The notes under the pieces were generated by a model, which searched no databases, was not told the origin of the DNA, and worked only from the letters and a program-made list of their open reading frames with translations. From Coriobacteriaceae bacterium (GTDB lineage Bacteria > Actinomycetota > Coriobacteriia > Coriobacteriales > Coriobacteriaceae), in the NCBI GenBank assembly GCA_902399975.1, contig CABOHA010000001.1, positions 955,397-1,019,396 on the forward strand: a stretch of DNA of 64,000 nucleotides, given 5' to 3'. The first letter of the stretch is position 1; every line of letters begins with the position of its first letter. Below are positions 35,272 to 43,022 of this stretch, one piece after another. Made by a program: the position numbers and the translations under genes.

Positions 35272-36588
35272 ATGGGAGAATTCGCGCCGCGGCCCAAAAC
35301 GCTCGGAGGGGACATTCCATGCTTAGACAGTCCTGAGCTCGCACGAAAGCGCCAGAAGGCACTTTCGGCTCGTGCGAAACTGCGCGAGGAACGCCTCCTC
35401 CGAGCGGAGCCGAACCTCGAAACTCCGGTCGAAACGCAGGCTGACGGAGCGCCGCTTTTCCGCATAAGCGACCTGGCGGCGGGCTACGACAAGAAGGTCG
35501 TAGTCGAAGGCGTCGATCTGGAGGTTCGCGCGGGCGATGTCGTGGCGCTCATCGGGCCTAACGGCTCGGGCAAGTCGACCATCTTGAAAACCATCACACG
35601 CCATCTGGCACCGCTTGCCGGCGCGGTCGAGCTCGACGGGCGGGAGATTTCCCGATGGAAGACGGCGGAGTTCGCAAGGAACCTTGCCGTTATGCTGACA
35701 GATCGCCCCCGGACCGAGCTCCTCACCTGCCGCGATATCGTAGAGGCGGGAAGACATCCCTACACCGGGCGAATGGGCGCACTCTCGCCTAACGACCATA
35801 GTCGGGTCGACGAGGCCATGAAAACCGCACATATGGAAGAGCTCGCCGAGTGCGACTTCATGCAGATAAGCGACGGGCAACGCCAGCGCGTCATGCTCGC
35901 ACGCGCCATCGCACAGGATCCGCGTGTGCTCGTGCTCGACGAGCCCACGTCGTATCTCGATATCCGCTACCAGATCGACCTGCTGCGAATACTTCGCCAC
36001 CTTGCGAAATCGCGGAATGTGGCTGTCATCATGTCCATCCACGAACTCGAGCTCGCGCAGAAAAGTGCCGACAAGGTGATTTGCGTGAAGGACGGCCGGG
36101 TCTTCCGCGCCGGCGCACCCGAGGACATATTCACGCGCGAGACGATTGGCGAGCTCTACGGCCTTCAACATGGCACCTTCAACGAGCGCTTCGGCAGCGT
36201 GGAAATTGGACGCCCGCACGGCGATGCGCACACGTTCGTCATCGCCGGCGCAGGTACGGGGTCGGCTGTGTTTCGCCAGCTCATCCGGCAGGGCAAGGCG
36301 TTCTACACGGGCGTTCTGCACGAAGGGGACATCGACTGCGAGCTCGCGCGCGACCTGGCGGCGGAATGCGTGGCCGAGCGCGCCTTCGAGCCGATCGGGG
36401 ATAGAACCATAGCCCGCGCCAAAGAGCTCCTCGTCCACTGCGCGCGCCTTATCGTGTGTCCCGCCGCCTTCGGCACCATAAACGCCCGCAACGCAGAGCT
36501 CGTCGAGTTCGCACGCTCGCACGGTATCGAGGTCATGCGAGCGTGCGAAGGCACATCGGAGGATTCCCAATTGGGGTGGAAAGGATAA
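35272..36588 (+). CDS. ABC importer ATP-binding protein with extra C-terminal domain
   Basis: The ATPase domain occupies about residues 60-295 of 438: Walker A LIGPNGSGKST, signature ISDGQRQRV, Walker B VLVLDEPTSYLD. Before it is an unusual polar N-terminal extension (about 60 residues). After it, residues 310-438 form a second domain beginning FVIAGAGTGSAVFRQLI and containing LIVCPAAFGTINARN, which looks like a Rossmann-type alpha/beta fold. I do not recognise it; it lacks what I know of CbiZ amidohydrolase. It may sense or modify the imported ligand. It is the last gene of the riboswitch operon. Confidence 0.85.
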   Translation: MGEFAPRPKTLGGDIPCLDSPELARKRQKALSARAKLREERLLRAEPNLETPVETQADGAPLFRISDLAAGYDKKVVVEGVDLEVRAGDVVALIGPNGSGKSTILKTITRHLAPLAGAVELDGREISRWKTAEFARNLAVMLTDRPRTELLTCRDIVEAGRHPYTGRMGALSPNDHSRVDEAMKTAHMEELAECDFMQISDGQRQRVMLARAIAQDPRVLVLDEPTSYLDIRYQIDLLRILRHLAKSRNVAVIMSIHELELAQKSADKVICVKDGRVFRAGAPEDIFTRETIGELYGLQHGTFNERFGSVEIGRPHGDAHTFVIAGAGTGSAVFRQLIRQGKAFYTGVLHEGDIDCELARDLAAECVAERAFEPIGDRTIARAKELLVHCARLIVCPAAFGTINARNAELVEFARSHGIEVMRACEGTSEDSQLGWKG

Positions 36589-36610
36589 ACTGGACTTTCT
36601 TTTAAGGATC

Positions 36611-36845
36611 CTCAGGCTACAGCTCCTACGCCGGCGAGGTCTACAAGGCGCCGGAGAACCTCGTAAACAGGAATTTCCACGCCGACGAGCCCAACCTGCT
36701 GTGGCTCACCGACATCACCGAGTTCAGGCTCCCGGGCGGCGAGAAGGTCTACCTGAGCCCGGTCATCGACTGCTTCGGCGGGATGCTCGTCGCCTGATCG
36801 ATCGGGCTGCACCCCGACAAGCGCCTCGCGAACTCGAGCCTGCGC
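36611..36845 (+). pseudogene. IS3-family transposase (orfB) remnant
   Basis: Forward translation gives NRNFHADEPNLLWLTDITEF, then GEKVYLSPVIDCFGGMLVA, a TGA stop and SIGLHPDKRLANSSLR in the same frame. This is the start of the IS3 integrase core; the first catalytic aspartate lies in LTDITEF and the second in VIDCF. The expected tryptophan codon (TGG) before SIG reads TGA, and both ends are missing. The remnant ends immediately against the TetR stop and marks the right edge of the cobalamin island. Confidence 0.82.
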
Positions 36846-37457
36846 CTAATCCAAGCGAGATTCCAGACTCGACAGGCCATTGAGAGTCAGGTCGTTGGCG
36901 ACCTCCGAGACGCGCTCGATAGGAACCGAGTCGTCAGACAGCGCCCACGTGCGATAGATTCCGATAATACCCGACAGCAAAAACGCCAGATAGTAGTCGA
37001 ACATCTCGTCCTTGAGACCGTGGGGCAGCAGATCGCGCTCGGCAATCTCGTGCTCGAGCGGCGCACGAAGACGAGCCATAAAATCATCGAGCGGAATGTT
37101 CTCGATCAGCTGACGATTGAGCACCAGGTTGTTGCACAGCGCCTCGTTAACGGTTTTAAAGAAGGTCGCCGCCGCGCCCAGGGCGCGCTCGTTGGTGTCA
37201 CCGTCCATGGAAGCAAGCGTTTTCTCGACCGAGTCGACAATCATCTCCACCACATCGACGGCAATGGCATCGAGCAAGCCATCAACCGTACCAAAGTGCA
37301 CGTAGAAGGTTTTACGGTCGACATTGGCCTCGCGCGCGATGGCACTCACCGTAATGTCTGCCAGCGGCTTTTCCATGAGCAAGCGCTCAAAAGCGGAAAG
37401 GATGGCATTGCGGCTGCGAACGATACGGCGATCAATACGCGGTTTACTGGTGGCCAT
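36846..37457 (-). CDS. TetR/AcrR-family transcriptional regulator
   Basis: A 203-residue repressor-type protein. The helix-turn-helix lies at about residues 25-60 (DITVSAIAREANVDRKTFYVHFG), followed by an alpha-helical ligand domain of the TetR_C_8 kind. ATG at 37457 gives MATSKPRIDRR; earlier in-frame codons lie in the promoter region. Its stop abuts the IS3 remnant. The efflux operon at 10559-13964 would be a natural target if the island was inserted between them, which is a guess from layout. Confidence 0.88.
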   Translation of the reverse strand: MATSKPRIDRRIVRSRNAILSAFERLLMEKPLADITVSAIAREANVDRKTFYVHFGTVDGLLDAIAVDVVEMIVDSVEKTLASMDGDTNERALGAAATFFKTVNEALCNNLVLNRQLIENIPLDDFMARLRAPLEHEIAERDLLPHGLKDEMFDYYLAFLLSGIIGIYRTWALSDDSVPIERVSEVANDLTLNGLSSLESRLD

Positions 37458-37573
37458 GGGTGTGTCCCTTCGATATGCGAGCATTCATCAACAGATGAGA
37501 GATAATCTACGTAAGAGGATTATCCCCCATACAGCTCAAATATGCCCCGCATCATGAAGAACGCACGACTGCC

Positions 37574-38881
37574 CTACCGCGACTTAGGGTGCTTCTTCTT
37601 ATTGAGCGCCGACGGAGATACGCGGATACCGTCGCCCGTCTGGCGCACATAGGCTTTATGAGCCGGCTTAGCGGTCCCAGAAGCCTTCTGAGCGTGCTTC
37701 CTGGGATCAACGGTAACAGCATTCGTGGGGTGCGGCTTAGTGGGCGCAGAGGGCGTCTGAGGCTCGCGGCCGAGCTTGCGCATCACGCGATCCCAGCGCG
37801 CATGGATGCTCTCGTTGTGGGCGCTCTTAAGGCCCAGCAGGGGCGCAGCCAAAATGGTCGGCGCGATAAACGTAATGAGACGCCACAGCAGATAGCCGGC
37901 GGTCGAAGCCGACCCAAAGAAATGACCCAAGAACAAAGCAAAGCCGCCCTCAGCGCCACCAGTTCCACCGGGCAAGGGAACCGCAGAGCTCAGCAGCTGG
38001 ACAAAGGCGCTCGCGGCCATGACCGAGAAAAAGTCGACCTCGTGGTGGCCAAAGGCGAGCATCAGAAAATACGGCACCAGATAGAAAAACGCGAGCTGCA
38101 GCATGGTGATAAACACGGTGAGCAGCATGGAAGAAAAATGTCCGGCCGAAAGCTTGAACTTCTCGGAGAAGGAGTAGATCTCGCCATCGACAAACGAGCG
38201 CCATCCATCGATCTTAGTGGCCGAGACACCTATGCGCTCGAGCCAATTGATGATGCAATGGGCGACGCGCGTGACGGTCTTAGGCATGAGCGCGACGGCG
38301 AAGATGCCGAGCAGGATGCAGCAGTGACCGCCAAAACTAAAGACGCACAGCAGCGTCATGTCGCCATAGCGCTCGGCAAAAAACGGCATGCGAGCAAGCA
38401 ATAGGATAGCGCCCCAGGCAACGAGGCCAAACTGATACACAATAAATCGGGTGAACTGCGTGGCACCCGCTTCGCCCACGTTTTGGCCCGCTTTGGTCAG
38501 GCGGTAGATCTGGGCAGGCGTAGAGCCCATCATCATGGGCGTCAGGTTGCCAAAAAAGATGCCACTCGCCTCGACCGAGATCAGGTCGCGAATGCCGACG
38601 GGTGAATTGGGGTCGAGCCAGACGGCGATCGCATAGGCCACAATGCCAAAGAACAGATACATAAACATGCAAAGACACGCGACAACGAGCCAGGGCGCCT
38701 GGACGCTCGACATAGCAGCCCAGAACTGCCCCATCTGCCCGGTTACCACCAGATAGACGATATAACCCACCAGCACAACGCCGATAAAGATTGCGCCGCG
38801 GCGTGCGCTCTTATTGTCATCGCCGCCCGAGGCCTCAACCTCGACCTGGGGCTTGGACGTATGCTGAGAGGACTCCGTCAT
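37574..38881 (-). CDS. Lysylphosphatidylglycerol synthetase/flippase-like membrane protein (UPF0104)
   Basis: A 435-residue integral membrane protein with about eight hydrophobic helices between residues 30 and 370, including PLPGGTGGAEGGFALF, the typical loop of the LPG_synthase_TM (PF03706) family. The cytosolic aminoacyl-transfer domain of MprF is absent, so a lipid flippase or transporter-like role is more likely than synthesis. The C-terminal 70 residues are basic and Lys/Pro-rich. AAGGAG lies four bases before ATG 38881. Confidence 0.82.
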   Translation of the reverse strand: MTESSQHTSKPQVEVEASGGDDNKSARRGAIFIGVVLVGYIVYLVVTGQMGQFWAAMSSVQAPWLVVACLCMFMYLFFGIVAYAIAVWLDPNSPVGIRDLISVEASGIFFGNLTPMMMGSTPAQIYRLTKAGQNVGEAGATQFTRFIVYQFGLVAWGAILLLARMPFFAERYGDMTLLCVFSFGGHCCILLGIFAVALMPKTVTRVAHCIINWLERIGVSATKIDGWRSFVDGEIYSFSEKFKLSAGHFSSMLLTVFITMLQLAFFYLVPYFLMLAFGHHEVDFFSVMAASAFVQLLSSAVPLPGGTGGAEGGFALFLGHFFGSASTAGYLLWRLITFIAPTILAAPLLGLKSAHNESIHARWDRVMRKLGREPQTPSAPTKPHPTNAVTVDPRKHAQKASGTAKPAHKAYVRQTGDGIRVSPSALNKKKHPKSR

Positions 38882-38988
38882 GAGACTCCTTCTAACAGTC
38901 AAAATATCTTGGTTATTGTACCCGTAAGGGCCATAAGCAGAACGCAAAGCTCTTGTTCAAACGGGAATGACAGACAGTTGTTTGATAA

Positions 38989-39021
38989 TAAAAAACCCGG
39001 CCTTCCGTGGAAAGACCGGGT
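38989..39021 (-). terminator. Intrinsic terminator of the tRNA-Glu pair
   Basis: On the minus strand ACCCGG and CCGGGT form a stem with an inner GGAAGG/TCTTTCC pairing, followed by TTTTTT. It lies about 10 bases after the CCA of the second tRNA transcribed. Confidence 0.85.
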
Positions 39022-39031
39022 ATCAGATGCG

Positions 39032-39108
39032 TGGTAGCCCGTACCAGATTCGAACTGGTGATCTCCGCCTTGAGAGGGCGGCGTCCTAAACCGCTAGACG
39101 AACGGGCC
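39032..39108 (-). tRNA. tRNA-Glu (CTC)
   Basis: The 77-base cloverleaf with encoded CCA reads GGCCCGTTCG at the 5' end; the acceptor closes with a G-U pair. The anticodon loop CTCTCAA gives anticodon CTC (codon GAG). The T arm GGTTCGAATC-type sequence is present as AGTTCGAATCTGG. It is identical to the neighbour 22 bases away. Confidence 0.95.
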
Positions 39109-39130
39109 ATAGGCCTCGGCAGAAAAGAAG

Positions 39131-39207
39131 TGGTAGCCCGTACCAGATTCGAACTGGTGATCTCCGCCTTGAGAGGGCGGCGTCCTAAACCGCTAGACGA
39201 ACGGGCC
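39131..39207 (-). tRNA. tRNA-Glu (CTC), second copy
   Basis: The same 77 bases as the copy at 39032-39108, including CCA, with a 22-base spacer. As transcribed it is the first of the pair. Confidence 0.95.
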
Positions 39208-39334
39208 ACATGACATCTGCACTGCCGTGCTGCGAGGAAATATATTACGGGACAAAAAACATCAGCGCAAGAAGAAATTCCAAATTGCCGAAAAATTGTC
39301 GACAGGTTATGGAACGCGCAGGTCAACTAATTAG

Positions 39335-40729
39335 CTAATTCAAGTTGAGATGAACCAAAAGGGTTTCGCGATCGTTGGGGATGTTGTCCTCGATAACGGC
39401 TTCGAGGGCGGCGTTGAGTAGCTGGCCTAGCTCGGGCCCCGGCTTCACACCGGCACGAATCAAGTCGCCGCCGTTGATAGCAAGCATCTTGAGCGAATAG
39501 GGCTCCCCCGCCTCCAACAAATCATGGGCGAGTGAGCGCATCTCTTCGATCGTCTCGACGTAATAGAAGCACGACGGCGCCTTGCCCAGCGTGTCGGCAC
39601 GCTTAAGGTCCATAAGCTCGTCCATCAGGCGCGGCGTATCAACGCCCTCGCCCGAAAGCAAGCGCATCATATTGAGCAGGCAGGAGCGCTCGGGGCGCAG
39701 CGGCTTGTCGTGGTACTTAATGAGCAGGCACACGTCGCGGACCAAGTCGTGCGAAAGCGCCAAGCGATCCATGATGGCGCGCGCCTTCTTGGCCCCGAGC
39801 TCGGGGTGACCGTAAAAGTGGCCGCTGCCCGCATGGTCGACCGTAAAGCAATCGGGCTTGGAAACGTCGTGCAAAAACGCCGCCCACATTAGGCTCATTG
39901 AGGGTGTAAAGCCGTCGCACAGCGCCAACTCCCCCGCCACCGTCAGCACACGGGCGATATGCTCGTAAACGTTAAACGCATGATAGACGCTGCGCTGATC
40001 AAACCCGCGACCCGCTGCCAACTCGGGCACGGCGGCGCAGATGAGCTCGGGGTAGCGCAGCATGGCGTCTCCCCCGTGGCCGGTCGAAAGGATACCCTCG
40101 AGCTCAATGCCCACGCGCTCGCGCGCCACAGCATCGAGCAGCGGCGCGCACTCGGCAAGCGCCTGTTTAGTCTTAGGCTCGATCATAAAATCCAGACGGC
40201 AGGCAAAACGCACCGCGCGCAGCATGCGAAGCGCGTCCTCGTTAAAACGACGCTTGGGATCTCCAACGGCGCGGATGAGCTTGCGGTCTAGGTCGCCCTG
40301 ACCATCGTAGCGGTCGACAAGACCACGCTCGGGATGCCAGGCCATAGCGTTAACGGTAAAGTCACGACGCGCCAGATCGTCCTCAAGCGACGCCGCACGC
40401 TCCACACTCTGGGGATGGCGGCCGTCGGTGTAAAAGCCGTCTAGGCGGTAGGTGGTGACCTCAATGCGCTCATCATCGCAAATAGCCGTGATGCCGCCAA
40501 ATTTTATGCCCGACTCAACCACGGCAATATCAGCCGCTTCGAGCGCCTCTTTGGACTCCTGCCACAGGCCGCTGCAGCACATGTCAACATCGTGGCTGGG
40601 GCGTCCCATCAGGGCATCACGTACCCAACCGCCCACGTACCAAGCCTCAAGACCTGCTGCCTCAAGCGCACGCAGGACACGGATAGAGGCATCGGTCGGC
40701 TGCGTACCGTTGAGCGAAACATTGCACAT
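39335..40729 (-). CDS. cca: CCA-adding tRNA nucleotidyltransferase
   Basis: Adds or repairs the 3' CCA of tRNAs. The 464-residue class II enzyme shows YVGGWVRDALMGRPSHDVDM, with the catalytic aspartates in DVD, DDLARRDFTVNAMA, and RRFNEDALRMLRAVRF. A C-terminal HD-type domain follows, with AAFLHDVSK (about residue 290), where the second half may act as a phosphohydrolase. ATG at 40729 follows AGGAGG at good spacing. Confidence 0.94.
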   Translation of the reverse strand: MCNVSLNGTQPTDASIRVLRALEAAGLEAWYVGGWVRDALMGRPSHDVDMCCSGLWQESKEALEAADIAVVESGIKFGGITAICDDERIEVTTYRLDGFYTDGRHPQSVERAASLEDDLARRDFTVNAMAWHPERGLVDRYDGQGDLDRKLIRAVGDPKRRFNEDALRMLRAVRFACRLDFMIEPKTKQALAECAPLLDAVARERVGIELEGILSTGHGGDAMLRYPELICAAVPELAAGRGFDQRSVYHAFNVYEHIARVLTVAGELALCDGFTPSMSLMWAAFLHDVSKPDCFTVDHAGSGHFYGHPELGAKKARAIMDRLALSHDLVRDVCLLIKYHDKPLRPERSCLLNMMRLLSGEGVDTPRLMDELMDLKRADTLGKAPSCFYYVETIEEMRSLAHDLLEAGEPYSLKMLAINGGDLIRAGVKPGPELGQLLNAALEAVIEDNIPNDRETLLVHLNLN

Positions 40730-40825
40730 GCCTATGGCCTCCTGCGACTATCAAATTGGCTATCGATTGCGTCTGCAAGAAGTCTAGCAAGAAACAGCCT
40801 CCACTGCACACGCAAGTCCGATAAA

Positions 40826-40860
40826 CAAAAACGCATCCGTCCTGGTCTAAGACGGATGCG
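40826..40860 (-). terminator. Intrinsic terminator after the second PfkB kinase
   Basis: GCATCCGTC and GACGGATGC pair over 9 bp, followed on the minus strand by GTTTTTG. It lies about 34 bases beyond the stop at 40894. Confidence 0.88.
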
Positions 40861-40893
40861 AAATAATTAAACTATTCAGGCAAGGTGCCGGAA

Positions 40894-41826
40894 CTAGCAA
40901 ACCTGACGGATTGCAATACCCTTCTGATACTCATCGACCTTGGCAAAATCGCCCAGACCCGGGCACTCGACCACGTTGGCGCCGGTGGCCATCGAGAGGC
41001 GCAGGGCATCCTCGACGCGCTCGGGGGCGTCGTGCCACACGGAAAGGAAGGCGGCCAGCGAGGAGTCGCCCGCGCAGACGGTCGACAGCAGCTTGACGTC
41101 GAAGGTGCGGTTGGCAAACCAGATGTGCTCGCCGTTGGAGAAGTACGCGCCGTCGCCGCCGAGCGTCAGCAGTACATTCTTAGCGCCCTTGGCGTGCAGC
41201 TCGGCCATGGCGCCCTTGACGGACTCGTCGTCGCCACCGCTCACCTTAATGCCAAAGATGTCGAGCAGCTCGTCGTCGTTAGGCTTAATGAGGAGCGGCT
41301 CCATAGCAATGAGGTCGGCCAACTGATGGCTCGAGATATCGAGCACGAACTCGGCGCCCTTCGCCTTCACGCGACGCAGGACCTCTGCCAGGAAGCCATC
41401 GGAGGTGTTGGGGGGCAGCGAGCCGCTGATAACCAGGCAGGTCATGTCATCGAGCGAATCGATAAGCTCAAACATCTCCTGCTCGTTGGCAGCGTTGATG
41501 GCGGCACCGGCATTGACCATGTTGTACTCGGTGTCGGGACCGGCGTTGAGGAACACGTTGACACGCGTGATGCCGTCAGTCCACACGGGCTTGACGGGCA
41601 CGCCCAGGGCCTCGGCGCCCTTAACGATATACTCACCCGAGAAGCCGGCGAAGAAGCCCAGGATCGTGGTGTCGACGCCGTAGTGGTCGAGCGTAAACGA
41701 AACGTTGAGACCCTTGCCGTTGGGGGTGTAGACAGCGTTACGGGTGCGGGTAACGGTGTTGGCGGTCAGACCATCGCAGGAGATGTTGTAGTCAATAGCG
41801 GGATTTGCAGTAAGCGTGTAAATCAT
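40894..41826 (-). CDS. PfkB-family sugar kinase (1-phosphofructokinase/tagatose-6-phosphate kinase type), copy 2
   Basis: Phosphorylates a sugar phosphate with ATP, probably fructose-1-phosphate given the nearby fructose EII. The 310-residue protein shows TLTANPAIDYNI at the start, GKGLNVSFTL, TGEYI-like GFSGEYIVKG, and the C-terminal catalytic motif as CAGDSSLAAF, with Cys where the family usually has Gly. ATG at 41826 follows AAAGGAACATTC. The paralogue at 42016 is only moderately similar, so the two may differ in substrate. Confidence 0.85.
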   Translation of the reverse strand: MIYTLTANPAIDYNISCDGLTANTVTRTRNAVYTPNGKGLNVSFTLDHYGVDTTILGFFAGFSGEYIVKGAEALGVPVKPVWTDGITRVNVFLNAGPDTEYNMVNAGAAINAANEQEMFELIDSLDDMTCLVISGSLPPNTSDGFLAEVLRRVKAKGAEFVLDISSHQLADLIAMEPLLIKPNDDELLDIFGIKVSGGDDESVKGAMAELHAKGAKNVLLTLGGDGAYFSNGEHIWFANRTFDVKLLSTVCAGDSSLAAFLSVWHDAPERVEDALRLSMATGANVVECPGLGDFAKVDEYQKGIAIRQVC

Positions 41827-41954
41827 GAATGTTCCTTTCACGAAGTAACGTGTTAATGAAAGTATATTCCACGCTTCGGCAAAAGGCTACAACAACTCGG
41901 TGAACGGTGTGGAAGCGATGAAGTACGGCAGGACACCTCTCCACCATGGCGGAA

Positions 41955-41990
41955 CAAAAAAGGCGCCCCGGCCGAAACCGGAGCGCCGCA
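41955..41990 (-). terminator. Intrinsic terminator after the first PfkB kinase
   Basis: GGCGCTCCGG pairs with CCGGGGCGCC-type sequence on the minus strand, followed by TTTTTT. It lies about 26 bases after the stop at 42016, so the second kinase probably has its own promoter or relies on read-through. Confidence 0.85.
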
Positions 41991-42015
41991 TGCGCACGAA
42001 TATGTCGCGTTTCGC

Positions 42016-42948
42016 TTACTTGCGATCGAGCTTGCGGACAGCAACGCGCTTGCTGTACTCGTCGACGTGACCAAAGTCGCCGATGCCGACGGACTCAGCA
42101 ACGTTGGCGCCGGTGGCCATAGCGAGCTTCATGGCCTCCTCGACGTTGTCGCGATCCCTGTACCACTTGTGCAGGAACGCAGCGAGGGTGCAGTCGCCGG
42201 CGCAGACGGAAGAGACAAGCTTGATGTTGAACTCACGCTTGGCATACCAGATGTCCTCGCCGTTGGAGAAGTAAGCGTCACCGCGGCTACCACGGGTGAG
42301 CAGCACGTTCTGGACGCCGGCCTCGTGAGCCAGCTTCATGGCAACGCGGACCTCGTCGTCGGTGTCGACCGGCACGCCGAAGATAGCCTTCATCTCGTGA
42401 TGGTTCGGCTTAATGAGCAGCGGCTTCTTGTGAGCGAGCTCCTTGAGCTTGTCGGAGGACAGGTCCAAGACGACGTCGGCGCCACGGGCCTGAGCGTGCT
42501 CCATGACCTGAGCCAGGAAGTCGGGCGTAGCTTTGGGAGGCACGGAGCCGGAGACGATCAGGCACTCAAGGTCGCCCGCGGTGTCCAGGATGTTGTAGAG
42601 CTCCTCCTGGTGCTGCGGCGTGATCGGAGCACCGGGGTTCAGGATGCCGTACTCGTGCTGGCCATCGTTGACGTAGGTGTTGATGCGCGTGATACCGTCG
42701 GTCCAGACCGGGCGGCAGAGGCAACCCAGGTTCATGACCTCCTCGACGATGAACTTGCCCGTGAAGCCGGCGAAGAAACCGAGCGCGACGGTGTCGACGC
42801 CCATCTTCTTAAAGGCGAAGGACACGTCGAGGCCCTTGCCGTTAGCCGTGTAGCTGGCCGAGCCGGTGCGGACGTTCTCGTCGGGCTCGAGCGGAGAGCT
42901 CGAAACCGTCATGTCGACAGCCGGGTTAGCGGTTAGCGTGTAGAACAT
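42016..42948 (-). CDS. fruK: PfkB-family 1-phosphofructokinase, copy 1
   Basis: The 310-residue kinase has TLTANPAVDMTV, NGKGLDVSFAF, GFTGKFIVEEV and the catalytic motif CAGDCTLAAF near residue 250, again with Cys at the usual Gly position. It lies 74 bases downstream of ptsI and should convert the fructose-1-phosphate made by the EIIABC at 45631 into fructose-1,6-bisphosphate. A tagatose-6-phosphate kinase role is an alternative that sequence alone does not exclude. Confidence 0.87.
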   Translation of the reverse strand: MFYTLTANPAVDMTVSSSPLEPDENVRTGSASYTANGKGLDVSFAFKKMGVDTVALGFFAGFTGKFIVEEVMNLGCLCRPVWTDGITRINTYVNDGQHEYGILNPGAPITPQHQEELYNILDTAGDLECLIVSGSVPPKATPDFLAQVMEHAQARGADVVLDLSSDKLKELAHKKPLLIKPNHHEMKAIFGVPVDTDDEVRVAMKLAHEAGVQNVLLTRGSRGDAYFSNGEDIWYAKREFNIKLVSSVCAGDCTLAAFLHKWYRDRDNVEEAMKLAMATGANVAESVGIGDFGHVDEYSKRVAVRKLDRK

Positions 42949-42975
42949 TTACAGTACCCCCTGTATATGTGAGGG

Positions 42976-43005
42976 CCGCGTGGCCGGCCCATTCCAACCA
43001 CGCGG
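42976..43005 (-). other. Hairpin between ptsI and fruK
   Basis: CCGCGTGG (42976-42983) pairs perfectly with CCACGCGG (42998-43005). No T-run follows, so it may separate or stabilise parts of a ptsI-fruK message. Confidence 0.5.
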
Positions 43006-43022
43006 TTACCTCTGATACCAAA

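Larger units (their letters stand above)
14045..36845. other. Cobalamin genomic island
   Basis: About 22.8 kb of visibly GC-richer sequence than either flank, holding 22 corrin and transport genes. It is bounded on the left by an IS21-like remnant (14045-14137) and on the right by an IS3-like remnant (36611-36845). It sits between an efflux operon and a TetR gene that could plausibly have been neighbours. Boundaries are inferred from the transposase remnants and the change in base composition; I saw no clear direct repeat. Confidence 0.7.
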
